Assembly (NCBI GenBank): GCA_035710515.1
Contig: DASTDE010000001.1
Coordinates: 372,001-436,000 of the forward strand
DNA length: 64,000 bases
Direction: 5' to 3'
Source: Candidatus Rubrimentiphilum sp.
Lineage (GTDB): Bacteria; Vulcanimicrobiota; Vulcanimicrobiia; Vulcanimicrobiales; Vulcanimicrobiaceae
In this document: positions 1-9,663 of the stretch, in pieces
Layout of the letters: every line of letters begins with the position of its first letter
Numbering within the stretch: the first letter of the stretch is position 1
Translations under genes and position numbers: made by a program
Notes under the pieces: model-generated
Seen by the model: the letters and a program-made list of their open reading frames with translations, nothing else
What the model was told of the DNA's origin: nothing
Databases searched by the model: none

Positions 1-702
1 GGCCAGGCCGGCTTCACGCGCAACCTGGAGGCAACCGAGATCTTCGACCAGGCGCGCTATTTTGCGCGCGAGCTCGCGGCTAAGGGCGAGCGGATCACCA
101 ACATCGTCTTTATGGGCATGGGCGAGCCGTTTCACAACTACGACGCGGTGATGGACGCGGTCGCGCTTCTGCACGATCCGCATGGATTGGGTTTGGGCCA
201 TCGGCATATCACGATTTCCACGGTCGGACTCGTGGATAAGATCGATTCCTTTGCCGACGAGCATCTGCAAGTGAACCTCGCAATCTCGCTTCACGCGCCG
301 AACGATGAGATCCGGAGTTCGATGATGCCGGTCAATCGCAAGTTTTCGCTCGAAGAAGTTATGGCCGCGTGCGATCGATATATCCGCAAGACCAAACGAA
401 AAGTCTTCTTTGAGTACGTGATGCTGCGCGGCGTCAACGACTCCGATGAAAATGCACGGGAGCTCGCGCGCCGTATGGCGGGGCACCTTTACCATGTGAA
501 TCTAATTCCCTACAACACTACGCCAGGTGCGTCATATGCCGGCACGGATCAGGAGCAGATCTGGCGGTTCGCGGCGATTCTGGAAGCTGCGGGCGTTCCG
601 GTGACCGTGCGCCAGAACATGGGACGCGATATCGCCGCTGCCTGCGGCCAGCTACGCGTGGAAACTCAGCCGAAGGTGCGGAAAGAAAATGCTCCCGTCT
701 GA
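1..702 (+). CDS. rlmN: 23S rRNA (adenine2503-C2)-methyltransferase RlmN, 5' truncated by window edge
   Basis: RlmN is a radical-SAM enzyme that methylates C2 of A2503 in 23S rRNA, and in many bacteria A37 of some tRNAs. The frame is open from base 1, so the gene begins upstream and the CxxxC iron-sulphur motif lies outside the window. Visible are the SAM-binding FMGMGEP motif (about codons 37-43 of the visible part), HVNLIPYN, and the C-terminal RQNMGRDIAAACGQL with the conserved Cys that carries the methyl group. The 3' end overlaps the next gene by 14 nt. Identification is firm; only the N-terminal third is missing. Confidence 0.95.
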   Translation, partial: GQAGFTRNLEATEIFDQARYFARELAAKGERITNIVFMGMGEPFHNYDAVMDAVALLHDPHGLGLGHRHITISTVGLVDKIDSFADEHLQVNLAISLHAPNDEIRSSMMPVNRKFSLEEVMAACDRYIRKTKRKVFFEYVMLRGVNDSDENARELARRMAGHLYHVNLIPYNTTPGASYAGTDQEQIWRFAAILEAAGVPVTVRQNMGRDIAAACGQLRVETQPKVRKENAPV

Positions 703-1132
703 ACTGACGCTGGTGCCGGTATCGCTCGCCCAAGTCCTTTCAAAGGACGGGAATAGAAGCGCGAAAGACTTCTTCGATTTTGTCATCGACGGCATTTCTC
801 TACGAGAAGTGTTGAAAACTGATGATGTTGCCGTCCTTAGCGATCAATGGGACAGCAGCGATTTTGCGCGTCAGCTCTTAAGCGAAGCTTCCGGCGATCA
901 GCGCCTTGAAGGCCGAGCGCAGATCTACGGCTGCCGCGAGTGCCTCGACATAGAATGCGGCGGCATTGCCGTCAGCGTCACGCGAGTCGGCGATCGCGTT
1001 CGCTGGGAGACCTTTGCAAAGTTCTGGCCCGATTATGAGTACGATCGCTTCACATTCGAGCCGGTCCTTGCCGGGCGCTACGAGTTTGACTTGTCGCAGT
1101 ACCGCGGGACGTTACAGCGCTTTATCGGCTAA
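689..1132 (+). CDS. Hypothetical 147-aa protein with a CxxCxxxxCGG motif
   Basis: I do not recognise this family. The protein is acidic, soluble and lacks a signal peptide or membrane segment. Residues around 80-92 read GCRECLDIECGG, a Cys cluster that could bind a metal or be redox active. The C-terminal half is rich in aromatic residues (WETFAKFWPDYEYDRF). It starts inside the last codons of rlmN in another frame, with a purine-rich GGAAAG just before the ATG, so it is probably translated together with rlmN. Length and codon use look like a real gene, but function is unknown. Confidence 0.65.
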   Translation: MLPSELTLVPVSLAQVLSKDGNRSAKDFFDFVIDGISLREVLKTDDVAVLSDQWDSSDFARQLLSEASGDQRLEGRAQIYGCRECLDIECGGIAVSVTRVGDRVRWETFAKFWPDYEYDRFTFEPVLAGRYEFDLSQYRGTLQRFIG

Positions 1133-1150
1133 CCGCGCTACAACAAAGAC

Positions 1151-1176
1151 GAGGCGCCGCATCACTGCAGCGCCTC
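1151..1176 (+). terminator. Possible terminator hairpin after the 147-aa gene
   Basis: A 7-bp perfect stem (GAGGCGC with GCGCCTC) with a 12-nt loop begins 18 nt after the stop codon. The following T tract is poor (GCGCGTTTC), so termination is uncertain. Confidence 0.35.
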
Positions 1177-1280
1177 GCGCGTTTCGATGTGTTGTCGGAA
1201 TGATACCCCTAGCGATCCGACGGTAGCACATCTCCTACGGCTTCGCAACAACTGAGTCGTCGCGGCTGGAGCGCCCGGGA

Positions 1281-1317
1281 GCCCCAGCACTGCTCTGTCA
1301 CGCGGTGGGGCGTTTTT
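1281..1317 (+). terminator. Terminator- or attenuator-like hairpin in the glyS leader
   Basis: GCCCCA pairs with TGGGGC across a 19-nt loop and is followed by GTTTTT. It lies about 50 nt before the glyS start, so it either ends upstream transcription or acts as an attenuator in the glyS leader. No regulatory RNA family was recognised in 1133-1364. Confidence 0.4.
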
Positions 1318-1364
1318 GGCAACGGCAAAGGACGGTTTCGCTTCCTGACCTAAACTCGGGGCCA

Positions 1365-2711
1365 ATGGAGAGCGGACCTTCCGGTGCACAAGCTTCGATG
1401 GAAGAGATCGCGGCGCTCGCGAAGCGCCGCGGCTTTATTTTTCAATCCAGCGAAATCTATGGCGGCATTGGCGGCTTCTATGACTATGGGCCGCTGGGCG
1501 CGATCCTCAAGAATAACGTAAAGCAGGCGTGGTGGCGCGACATGGTCGATCTGCGCGACGACGTCGTGCCGTTCGACTCGTCGATCATTATGCATCCCAC
1601 CACGTGGGAGGCATCCGGCCATCTCGAGGCGTTCAACGATCGCATGGTGGACTGCAAAGTCTGCAAGCACCGCTTTCGCGCCGATCAACTCAAGAATCGC
1701 GAGCAGTGCCCGGATTGCGGCAGCAAAAACTCATTCACTGAAGAGCGCAATTTTAATTTGATGCTGCGCACATTCGTGGGCCCGATGGAGGACTCGGCTG
1801 CGGCGGCGTATTTACGTCCGGAGACGGCTCAGGGCATCTTCGTGAACTTCAAGAACGTTTACCAGAGCGCGCGCAAGCGCCCGCCGTTCGGCATCGCCCA
1901 GATCGGCAAAGCCTTTCGCAACGAGATCACGCCCGGTAACTTTACCTATCGGTTACGCGAGTTCGAACAGGCCGAACTCGAGTACTTCGTTCCGGATGAC
2001 GGCCAAGATCTCAAACATTTCGAAGAATGGGTGCAGCTGCGCAAGGGGTGGTACTCGAAGTACGGCATTAACGCCGAGCGTCTGCGGTTTTACGAACTGA
2101 CCGCCGACGAGCGTCCGCACTACGCCAAAGCCGGCATCGACGTCGAATATCTCTTTCCGTGGGGTTGGGGCGAGCTCGAGTCGATCGCGCATCGCGGTAC
2201 GTACGACCTCGACGCGCACATGCGCGTGTCGGGTAAGGATCTCCGGTTCTACGACGAGGCGAGCAAGACGCACTACACGCCGCTGCTGATCGAAAGTTCG
2301 GCCGGCATGGACCGCACGACGCTGGTCATGCTGATCGATGCGTACGAAAAGGAAAAAGCCGTCGACCCGGCCGGCAAAGAAACCGAACGCATCGTCCTGC
2401 ACTTCCATCCCAGCATCGCTCCGGTGCAGGCCGCCGTGTTTTCGCTCGCGCGCAACAAGCCGGAGCTCGTGGAACTCGCTCGCTCGATCGAGGCGCGGCT
2501 GCGTCCGCTGTTTCGCACGCAATACGATGAAGGCAACATCGGGCAACTCTACCGGCGCCAGGACGAGATCGGAACGCCGTTCTGCCTGACGGTGGATTAT
2601 GAAACCTTAACCGACAAGGCCGTCACCGTGCGCGAGCGCGACTCGATGAAGCAGGAGCGCGTCCCGACAGAAGCGCTTGAGGCCTATTTGCGCGAACGTC
2701 TGATCCGATGA
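1365..2711 (+). CDS. glyS: Glycyl-tRNA synthetase, single-chain alpha2 type
   Basis: Class II aminoacyl-tRNA synthetase that charges tRNA-Gly; this is the single-polypeptide (GlyQS-like, archaeal/eukaryotic-type) form rather than the alpha2beta2 form. Seen: the N-terminal RRGFIFQSSEIYGG and YDYGPLG signatures, a CKVCKHRF...CPDCGSK zinc-finger-like insertion about 70 residues further on, RPETAQGIFVNF, FRNEITPGNF (motif 2) and GMDRTTLVMLIDAY (motif 3). An anticodon-binding domain follows. Two ATG starts are possible, 1365 (448 aa) and 1398 (437 aa); 1365 is chosen because a weak GGGG precedes it, but the conserved region begins right after 1398. The stop overlaps the ppdK start (ATGA). Confidence 0.95.
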   Translation: MESGPSGAQASMEEIAALAKRRGFIFQSSEIYGGIGGFYDYGPLGAILKNNVKQAWWRDMVDLRDDVVPFDSSIIMHPTTWEASGHLEAFNDRMVDCKVCKHRFRADQLKNREQCPDCGSKNSFTEERNFNLMLRTFVGPMEDSAAAAYLRPETAQGIFVNFKNVYQSARKRPPFGIAQIGKAFRNEITPGNFTYRLREFEQAELEYFVPDDGQDLKHFEEWVQLRKGWYSKYGINAERLRFYELTADERPHYAKAGIDVEYLFPWGWGELESIAHRGTYDLDAHMRVSGKDLRFYDEASKTHYTPLLIESSAGMDRTTLVMLIDAYEKEKAVDPAGKETERIVLHFHPSIAPVQAAVFSLARNKPELVELARSIEARLRPLFRTQYDEGNIGQLYRRQDEIGTPFCLTVDYETLTDKAVTVRERDSMKQERVPTEALEAYLRERLIR

Positions 2712-5377
2712 CCGTTTCGAACGCACTGGAAAAACCGATCTGGTTTTTTGAAGAGGGCAGCGCCGAGATGCGCGACTTGCTTGGCGGCAAGGGCGCGGGC
2801 CTGGCGGAGATGACGCGCGCCGGGCTGCCGGTGCCGCCGGGCTTTACCATCACCACGCAAACGTGCCTGCAGTACTACGACCTTGGACGCCGCGAGCCGC
2901 CGGGTTTGGAAGACGGCATCAAATCGGCGATGGCCGAATTGGAGCGCCGCACCGGCAAAGGTTTTGGCGATCCGGCCAATCCGCTGCTCGTCTCCGTGCG
3001 TAGCGGCGCGCGTGCGTCGATGCCAGGCATGATGGACACGATCCTCAATCTCGGCCTCAACGACATTACGGTCGAAGGATTGGCAAAGCTTTCGGGCAGC
3101 GACCGTTTTGCGTGGGATGCCTATCGCCGTTTTGTCATGATGTTTTCGAGCGTCGTGCTCGGCGTCGAAAAGGACTTGTTCGAAGAGCGCATTGCGGAAC
3201 GAAAGAAAAAACTGGGTGTTTCGACCGATCCCGAGATCGACGCGAAGAACTGGCGTGAGCTGGTCGCGGAGTTCAACGAAATCGTTCGCAAGCACGGACA
3301 GCGCGAATTCCCGCAGGACGTTCAAGAACAACTGAAGCTTGCGATTAACGCAGTGTTCGATTCCTGGTATTCCAAACGCGCGACCGACTACCGCCGCTAC
3401 AATAAGATCCCCGACGATTGGGGCACGGCCGTAAACGTAGTGGCCATGGTCTTCGGAAATCTCGGCGACGACTCGGGCACGGGCGTGGCATTTACGCGCG
3501 ATCCGAACACGGGTGAGAAGAAGCTCTTTGGCGAGTACTTACGCAATGCGCAGGGCGAAGACGTCGTCGCCGGCATCCGGACGCCCGAGAAGATCGCCGA
3601 CCTCCAACGCTCGCAGCCCGCGGTCTACGACCAATTCGTCGACATCGCCGATAAACTCGAGCGCCACTATCGCGATGTCCAGGATCTTGAATTTACGATC
3701 GAGCGCGGCACGCTGTACATGCTGCAGACGCGCAATGCGAAACGCACGGCAGAGGCTGCCGTCCGGATCGCGCTCGACCTCGTGCGGGAAGGCGTAATCG
3801 AAAAACGCGAGGCGCTGGGCCGCGTCAGCGCCGCTTCATTAGATCAGCTCTTTCATGCACGCATCGATCCGAAAGAGAAGTACGAAGTTGCCTGCAAGGG
3901 TTTGAACGCGTCGCCCGGAGCGGCCGCCGGGCAAGCCGTCTTTGACGCCGACACCGCCGAGAGTTGGGGAACCGCGGGCAAAGCTGTCGTCCTGGTGCGC
4001 GTCGAGACGAATCCCAACGACGTGCACGGCATGTTTGCCGCGCGCGGCGTGCTGACCGCAAAGGGTGGCGCGACGTCGCACGCTGCCGTCGTCGCGCGCG
4101 GAATGGGCAAGCCCTGCGTTGCCGGTTGCGAAGCGCTGCTTATCGACACGGCCAAAAAGCGTGCGACCCTTGGAAAGGCCGCGATAAAACAGGGTGATTG
4201 GATCACGATCGACGGCACGACCGGGGACGTCATCGCAAGCGAACTCAAGCTGATCGACCCGCCGTCGCAGTTGCCGGATTGGCTAGCCACGTTCTTGAGT
4301 TGGGCCGACGAGGAGCGCAAGCTCGAGGTTTGGGCCAACGCCGATACGCCGCCGGATGCGATCAAGGCGCGCGAGTTGGGCGCCACCGGTATCGGTCTCT
4401 GCCGCACGGAGCATATGTTCATGCAGCAAGAGCGGCTGCCGATCGTTCAGGAGATGATTCTCTCCGACACGCCGGAAGCGCGCGCGGAAGCGCTTGCCAA
4501 ATTGTTGCCGTTCCAGCGCGAGGACTTTCTCGGAATCTTGGAAGCGATGCAGGGCCTGCCGGTAACGATCCGGCTGCTCGACCCGCCCCTGCACGAGTTT
4601 TTGCCCTCGCTTCAGGACCTGTTGGTCGAGACGACCGAGCTGCGTTTAAAGAAGGGCAAGAAGTCGTCGAAGTACTTAAAGAAAATGGCCGTGCTCAAGC
4701 GCGTGCAGCAGTTGCACGAGCAAAATCCGATGCTCGGCTTGCGCGTCTGCCGGCTGGGAATTCTCTACCCGGAGATCTACGCGATGCAAGTGCGCGCGAT
4801 CTTCGAAGCGGCTTGCGAATTGAAGAATCGCGGCATCAACGTCCGGCCGGAAGTGATGATTCCCGGCGTCGGCACCAAAGAAGAGATGCAGTTTACGGGC
4901 GACGCCGCGCGCGCGGCTGCGGAAGAAGTGATGGCCGAGCGCGGTGTGAAGGTTCCTTATCACGTCGGCACGATGATCGAGTTGCCGCGTGCCTGCACTG
5001 TCGCGGACGAGTTGGCCGAACATGCCGAGTTCTTTTCGTTCGGCACCAACGACCTGACGCAGACGACGTACGGCTACAGCCGCGACGATGCCGAAGCGTC
5101 GTTTATTCCGCGTTATCTCGAGCTCAAGATCCTCAAAGACGATCCGTTTCAGGTGTTGGACCGCCAGGGCGTCGGTTCGCTGATGCAGGACGCCGTGCGC
5201 CGCGGGCGGGAGAAACAGAAGGATATGAAGATCGGCATTTGCGGCGAGCACGGCGGCGATCCGTCGAGCGTGGCATTTTGTCACGGCCTCGGGTTGAACT
5301 ACGTTTCGTGTTCGCCATACCGCGTGCCGATCGCGCGTCTCGCCGCCGCGCAAGCCGCGCTCGGTTCTCTGAAGTAA
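2708..5377 (+). CDS. ppdK: Pyruvate, phosphate dikinase
   Basis: Interconverts pyruvate, ATP and Pi with PEP, AMP and PPi, giving reversible glycolysis/gluconeogenesis at the PEP node. The 889-aa length is normal. Order: N-terminal ATP-grasp nucleotide-binding domain (GGKGAGLAEM near residue 28), swivelling phosphohistidine domain with GGATSHAAVVARG (catalytic His458), and C-terminal PEP/pyruvate TIM barrel with GLCRTEHMF, SFGTNDLTQTTYG and GICGEHGGDP containing catalytic Cys845. The start overlaps the glyS stop by 4 nt, so the two genes are probably translationally coupled. A malic enzyme encoded at 36.6 kb could supply pyruvate. Confidence 0.98.
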   Translation: MTVSNALEKPIWFFEEGSAEMRDLLGGKGAGLAEMTRAGLPVPPGFTITTQTCLQYYDLGRREPPGLEDGIKSAMAELERRTGKGFGDPANPLLVSVRSGARASMPGMMDTILNLGLNDITVEGLAKLSGSDRFAWDAYRRFVMMFSSVVLGVEKDLFEERIAERKKKLGVSTDPEIDAKNWRELVAEFNEIVRKHGQREFPQDVQEQLKLAINAVFDSWYSKRATDYRRYNKIPDDWGTAVNVVAMVFGNLGDDSGTGVAFTRDPNTGEKKLFGEYLRNAQGEDVVAGIRTPEKIADLQRSQPAVYDQFVDIADKLERHYRDVQDLEFTIERGTLYMLQTRNAKRTAEAAVRIALDLVREGVIEKREALGRVSAASLDQLFHARIDPKEKYEVACKGLNASPGAAAGQAVFDADTAESWGTAGKAVVLVRVETNPNDVHGMFAARGVLTAKGGATSHAAVVARGMGKPCVAGCEALLIDTAKKRATLGKAAIKQGDWITIDGTTGDVIASELKLIDPPSQLPDWLATFLSWADEERKLEVWANADTPPDAIKARELGATGIGLCRTEHMFMQQERLPIVQEMILSDTPEARAEALAKLLPFQREDFLGILEAMQGLPVTIRLLDPPLHEFLPSLQDLLVETTELRLKKGKKSSKYLKKMAVLKRVQQLHEQNPMLGLRVCRLGILYPEIYAMQVRAIFEAACELKNRGINVRPEVMIPGVGTKEEMQFTGDAARAAAEEVMAERGVKVPYHVGTMIELPRACTVADELAEHAEFFSFGTNDLTQTTYGYSRDDAEASFIPRYLELKILKDDPFQVLDRQGVGSLMQDAVRRGREKQKDMKIGICGEHGGDPSSVAFCHGLGLNYVSCSPYRVPIARLAAAQAALGSLK

Positions 5378-5381
5378 CAGC

Positions 5382-7103
5382 ATGAAAGCATTTAGCGTCG
5401 TCTTCGCCGCCATCGGGCTTCCGATAGCGCTGGTGCTGCTGATCGCCCCCGTAACGTGGGGATATGGCGGCCTCACGGTGCGTTTCAAAGCCGGCACAAC
5501 CGCGAACGATACGCGCGCCACCATTCGCAACATCGATGCCGGCGGAGTGGCCGCGCGCGCCGGATTGCGTGTCGGTACGCAGTTCTTCATTCCGTACCAA
5601 GACCGGGTAACGTGGAATTCGGGACGCGCAGGAGATGCGATAACGATTTTGGTTTTGCGCGGGAACCGGTGGCAGCCTATGAAGCTAACGTGGGGGCCGT
5701 TCACGCCGCCCCTTGCGACCGTGGAGGAGTGGCGCAAAACCGGTTATGCGATCACGGCTTTGCTGGCCTTCGTACTTGCGCTCCTGGTGGGAATGCGTGC
5801 GCGCGAGTCGCGGTTAGGGCCAATCGCTACGTTCGTGTTATTGGCGCTCGGATGGCGAGCGGTCGCCGGAGCGCTGACTTTGGCCGCGCCGACAACGGCG
5901 TTAAGCGAAGGTGCGCAGTACGCCGTTTGGCTGACCGACGGCGTCATTCTGGCCGCTATGCTGTTTCTTTTGGGAACGTTTCCGCCGAACCCGGGAATCG
6001 TTCGGCGTGTTCTGCAATACGCTGCAGTTCCCGCGGGAATACTCGCTTGGTTAGCGTCCACCATTCCATACGTAACGTTTTACGTGCCGTTAACGGCAGC
6101 TCAACACTTCAGAAGTTCGGTTGGAAACAATGGGATTGCGCTCGCCGGCCTCCTGCAATTATTGCTGGTGGCTGCGTGCGTCGATGCGCTTGTGCGCGCG
6201 CCGATCACCTATCGCGCTGCGACGCGCTGGCTGGCCGGCTCGTGGCTCATCGCTGCCGCATTAACGGCAGGCTACGGTCTAGCTTATGACTTAATCGCCG
6301 GCACCTTCGGAATCCATGCACTCGATCCGCTGCCTTTTATCGCCAACATTCTGTTTGCATTCGGCATCTCGTATCCGATCTTACGTCATCGTTTGACGGA
6401 TCTGAATATCTTCGTAACGCGTGCCACGATTTACGCGGTGGTCTTGCTTGTTATTGTAGCGCTCTTTGCCCTCGCCGAATGGCTAGTCGGTCGACTCTTT
6501 GAAAATGCGCCGCAAGTGGTCGCACTGATAATTGTTCTGATACTTGGCATTTCCGTGCGCTGGATTCATGCGATCGTTGAGAGCCGGCTCACCGCAGTCG
6601 TCTTTCACAAACGGATTGCGGGATTAAACGACATTCGTCGCGTCGCTCGCGAGGCGGATATTGCAACCGATTCGCACGCCATTATGCAGGTTGCGTGTGC
6701 AACGATGCATCGAGGGCTGGATATACCGTCAGTCGCTTTTTATCTGCGCGATGGGAACGAATACGTCATGCTGCGCGCGGCGGGCGATGCTCCGTGGCCG
6801 GAAGCGTTCGACATGAACAGCGCGTTGCTGCTGCGTTTGCGCCGCTGGAAAGAGCCGTTCGAAACCCTGGACGCCGGCGGCGAACACCACACGCTGGTTC
6901 TGCCGATGAACGCCCGCGGAGTGCTGGTTGGATTCGCGTGCTGCGGGCCCAAGGCCGATCGCACAGCGTATCTAACCGACGAAATAGATGCGCTGGCCTA
7001 TCTCGCTACAGAAGTTGGCGTGGCCTGCGCCTGGCTATCGCAAATGCAGGTTCCAGAGCCCGCAATTACGCGCAGCATGGTGCCGACCGAGCGATTAACC
7101 TAG
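5382..7103 (+). CDS. Membrane protein with PDZ domain, multi-TM region and C-terminal GAF-like domain
   Basis: A 573-aa protein that starts 4 nt after ppdK. An N-terminal membrane segment (about 5-27) is followed by an extracytoplasmic PDZ-like domain (about 40-105, GGVAARAGLRVG), then about eight or nine hydrophobic helices (about 119-380). A cytoplasmic tail of about 170 residues follows that looks like a GAF sensor domain (GLDIPSVAFYLRDG, RGVLVGFACCG). The layout resembles a sensor histidine kinase N-terminus, but there is no H-box, no ATPase and no other output domain before the stop. Probably a sensor or scaffold; the signal and partner are unknown. Confidence 0.8.
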   Translation: MKAFSVVFAAIGLPIALVLLIAPVTWGYGGLTVRFKAGTTANDTRATIRNIDAGGVAARAGLRVGTQFFIPYQDRVTWNSGRAGDAITILVLRGNRWQPMKLTWGPFTPPLATVEEWRKTGYAITALLAFVLALLVGMRARESRLGPIATFVLLALGWRAVAGALTLAAPTTALSEGAQYAVWLTDGVILAAMLFLLGTFPPNPGIVRRVLQYAAVPAGILAWLASTIPYVTFYVPLTAAQHFRSSVGNNGIALAGLLQLLLVAACVDALVRAPITYRAATRWLAGSWLIAAALTAGYGLAYDLIAGTFGIHALDPLPFIANILFAFGISYPILRHRLTDLNIFVTRATIYAVVLLVIVALFALAEWLVGRLFENAPQVVALIIVLILGISVRWIHAIVESRLTAVVFHKRIAGLNDIRRVAREADIATDSHAIMQVACATMHRGLDIPSVAFYLRDGNEYVMLRAAGDAPWPEAFDMNSALLLRLRRWKEPFETLDAGGEHHTLVLPMNARGVLVGFACCGPKADRTAYLTDEIDALAYLATEVGVACAWLSQMQVPEPAITRSMVPTERLT

Positions 7104-7134
7104 CAAAAAAGCGAGTGTCGGCGCCATGCAAGCA

Positions 7135-9624
7135 TCACTGACCGCGGTCTTTGAGATCGGCGATTACGTCCCAGGCTGCATTTCGTACGCCCGGTTCGGT
7201 GTCGTGCGTCTGTACGAATTGCAGCGCTGGGATAGCCGATTTCTGATTCAGCCTTCCGAGCGCGCGAATCGCGGACGACCGTGCACGGAAATACGGATCG
7301 CTCCTGGCAAGCGCGATAAGCGTACCCTCCACCAGCGTCGGATTCTTCTTGCCGATCGTGCCGAGAGACGAGATAGCCTCGAGGCGCTCGGCTTCATTTA
7401 CGCCGTACGCAGCGCGAGCTTTGATGAGCGGAATTGCGCGGAAGTCTCCAAGGTTCGCAAGCCCGGTCAGCGCGCCGATTGCAACCGGCTCACGGAACGC
7501 GTGCCGGTTCAGGCCTGCGACAAGGATCTCATATGCGCCGGCCATCTTGGTCGCGCCGAGCCCGCGCAGCGCCGCGCCCGCGATCAATGGATTTGACGAA
7601 GTGGTCAGCGCTTTGAGGTCATTCTGGAGCGCCGGGACCGATGGATGGTCGAGATTTTCGACAACCCCACCCGCTGCGATGACCACACGCGGATCCTTGT
7701 CGTGCAGAGCCAAGCGCACTGTCTCCGCATCGTCGAGCGACGATTCGGTATCGAGCGCATCAACGCGCACGCCATAGAACGGATCGCCGGTCACGACTTG
7801 GCGGATGAAGCCCGCCGCGGCAGCTTTGTCTTTGCCTTTTGCTCTGCCTAGGTTGGCGACTGCCCACAAGCGATCTCCGACGTACGGCGCATGCAGAGCC
7901 TGGTAGCCCAAATCCGCGATCGACTTATCGACGTGCAAGCCGCGCAGCACGTTGTTGTTGTAGTCGAATAACACCATCACGGGCTGCGACGCGACGTTCG
8001 GAATGGTCACGACCTGGTGGTTGGCGTTGGCCGTGAAGTGCGCGACGTTGGCCGCTCCTCCGGGCAACGCGTTGCTCGTCGAGCCTGCGATCCAAACGCC
8101 GACGTCAATCGGCATGGTGAACGGTTTACCGTCGTGGTTCTTCTGGGTGACGTCAAGCGTGAGCGTCTGAGCGGTCGCGTCATAGCTCTCCTTGACCCAA
8201 AAATCCGGATACGCCGGACGGTAGAACCACTCGTTTTCAAACCAGTCGAGGTTCGTACCCAGCGATTTTCCGATCGCGACGAAGAACTGATGCGTGTTGG
8301 CATTCTTGTGCTGGTAGGCTAGCAGATAATCGTGCAACGCGTGGAAGAATTTGGCGTCGCCGTACATCCAGCGCAGCATGTGCAGCACCTGTCCGGGCCG
8401 CGGATAGCCGCTTGAGTCGAACGAATCCATGGCGTTGGCGTACCTGTACTCGACGATCGGCCGCCAATAGCGTCTAGTTTCGCCGAAATACGCCTGTTGA
8501 GCGTGATAGCGCTCGTATTGGAACTGCGCTTCGCCGAAGTGATGCTGCGACCACAGCTCTTGGAAGTATGTCGCGTACCCTTCGTTGATCCAGACATTCG
8601 GCCAATCCGCCATCGTAACGTCATCGCCCCACCATTGGTGCGCGAGTTCGTGAGAGACGAGACCGTCACACGAGCGTTCGAGATCGTATTGCGGCGGATG
8701 AATGGCAAGTTCGGTCTGCGTCGTAGCCGACGCGTTTTCCATGCCGCCGGCGGTAAAGCGCTCAACGGCCGTTTGGTCGTATTTCTCCCACGGATACGGA
8801 ACGCCGATGATCTTTTGGAAAAACGCGACCATTTGATTGGTGCGGCCGAAGCAAATCGAGCCCCACTGCGCGTCGGCTTGCGACGTAAAGAAATCCACCG
8901 GCGTCGTGCCGTTTACGGTGTGAAAGCGGACGTACGGTCCGGCGCTAAAAGCGATGAGATACGTGGACAAAGGCGCCGGTTCGACCCAGTCCCATGTGCT
9001 GGTCGAGCCGTTGGCCGTGTAGGATTTCAAGTGGCCGTTGGCCGTCACGCGCCAGCCTTTTTGCACCGTGATGATCTGCTCAACTGGCGTTTTCTGGTTG
9101 GGCTCATCCCACGTCGGCAGCCAGAGGCGGTTATCCTCAGACTCGCCTTGCGACCAGATCTCGGGCTGGTAATTTGGATAATACTTGTCCGGACGGATGA
9201 AGTAGATGCCGCGCACCGGTTTCACGCTGTACTTCATCTCGATCGCGAGCGTATCGGTGGCTTTTGCCGGCTGCGCGAGATTGACGTACAGATGATCGTT
9301 GGCCACGTTGTAATGCGCCGGCGCGCCGTTCACCGTTACGCTTGAAAATTGCAGGCCTACGCTGTTGAACGGGACGACGCTCAAACCGTTCGCTTTGGGC
9401 GAGATGACGTTCGTCACATCGCCGTAAGCGATGCCCTTTGCAAAGTCGAACGACATTTTGATGAGCGTATTGTGGAAGCGATACGGCGCTATCGCGGTCT
9501 TGTGATAGTAGGCCTGCCCCCGGCCGTAGGGCCGCGGGTGAACTCTCGGTGGCGGCGCCGCAATCGCGGCGATAAAAACGATTCCCAATATCGCGGCAAC
9601 GGCCGCACGTCCGGCATTCTTCAT
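7135..9624 (-). CDS. Secreted M1-family aminopeptidase with C-terminal HEAT-like repeats
   Basis: Zinc metallopeptidase of the M1 (gluzincin) family, 829 aa. A signal peptide is visible (basic start, then AAVAAILGIVFIAAIAA), so it is exported. The M1 beta-domain is followed by the substrate-anchoring motif GGMENASATTQ, the zinc motif HELAHQWW (about residues 325-332) and the second zinc ligand in NEGYATYFQE. After about residue 600 the sequence becomes alpha-helical repeats resembling HEAT/ERAP-type arrays (VVIAAGGVVENLDHPSVPAL, ISSLGTIGK). It converges on the upstream PDZ/GAF gene with 31 nt between stops. A cytosolic paralogue lies at 32625-35117. Confidence 0.93.
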   Translation of the reverse strand: MKNAGRAAVAAILGIVFIAAIAAPPPRVHPRPYGRGQAYYHKTAIAPYRFHNTLIKMSFDFAKGIAYGDVTNVISPKANGLSVVPFNSVGLQFSSVTVNGAPAHYNVANDHLYVNLAQPAKATDTLAIEMKYSVKPVRGIYFIRPDKYYPNYQPEIWSQGESEDNRLWLPTWDEPNQKTPVEQIITVQKGWRVTANGHLKSYTANGSTSTWDWVEPAPLSTYLIAFSAGPYVRFHTVNGTTPVDFFTSQADAQWGSICFGRTNQMVAFFQKIIGVPYPWEKYDQTAVERFTAGGMENASATTQTELAIHPPQYDLERSCDGLVSHELAHQWWGDDVTMADWPNVWINEGYATYFQELWSQHHFGEAQFQYERYHAQQAYFGETRRYWRPIVEYRYANAMDSFDSSGYPRPGQVLHMLRWMYGDAKFFHALHDYLLAYQHKNANTHQFFVAIGKSLGTNLDWFENEWFYRPAYPDFWVKESYDATAQTLTLDVTQKNHDGKPFTMPIDVGVWIAGSTSNALPGGAANVAHFTANANHQVVTIPNVASQPVMVLFDYNNNVLRGLHVDKSIADLGYQALHAPYVGDRLWAVANLGRAKGKDKAAAAGFIRQVVTGDPFYGVRVDALDTESSLDDAETVRLALHDKDPRVVIAAGGVVENLDHPSVPALQNDLKALTTSSNPLIAGAALRGLGATKMAGAYEILVAGLNRHAFREPVAIGALTGLANLGDFRAIPLIKARAAYGVNEAERLEAISSLGTIGKKNPTLVEGTLIALARSDPYFRARSSAIRALGRLNQKSAIPALQFVQTHDTEPGVRNAAWDVIADLKDRGQ

Positions 9625-9663
9625 TTTTAAGGAGTTGTGAAGGGCTCTGGGCTATTCCTTGCC

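Noticed and set aside
1133-1364. T-box or glycine riboswitch before glyS
   Set aside because: The spacer shows neither the AGGGTGGNACCGCG antiterminator core nor a glycine aptamer core; only a plain hairpin with T-run is visible.
4198-5385. A 395-codon open frame overlapping ppdK on the same strand
   Set aside because: It lies inside the PPDK coding region in another frame, has an extreme Arg/Ala composition and no known motif. High GC leaves such frames open by chance.
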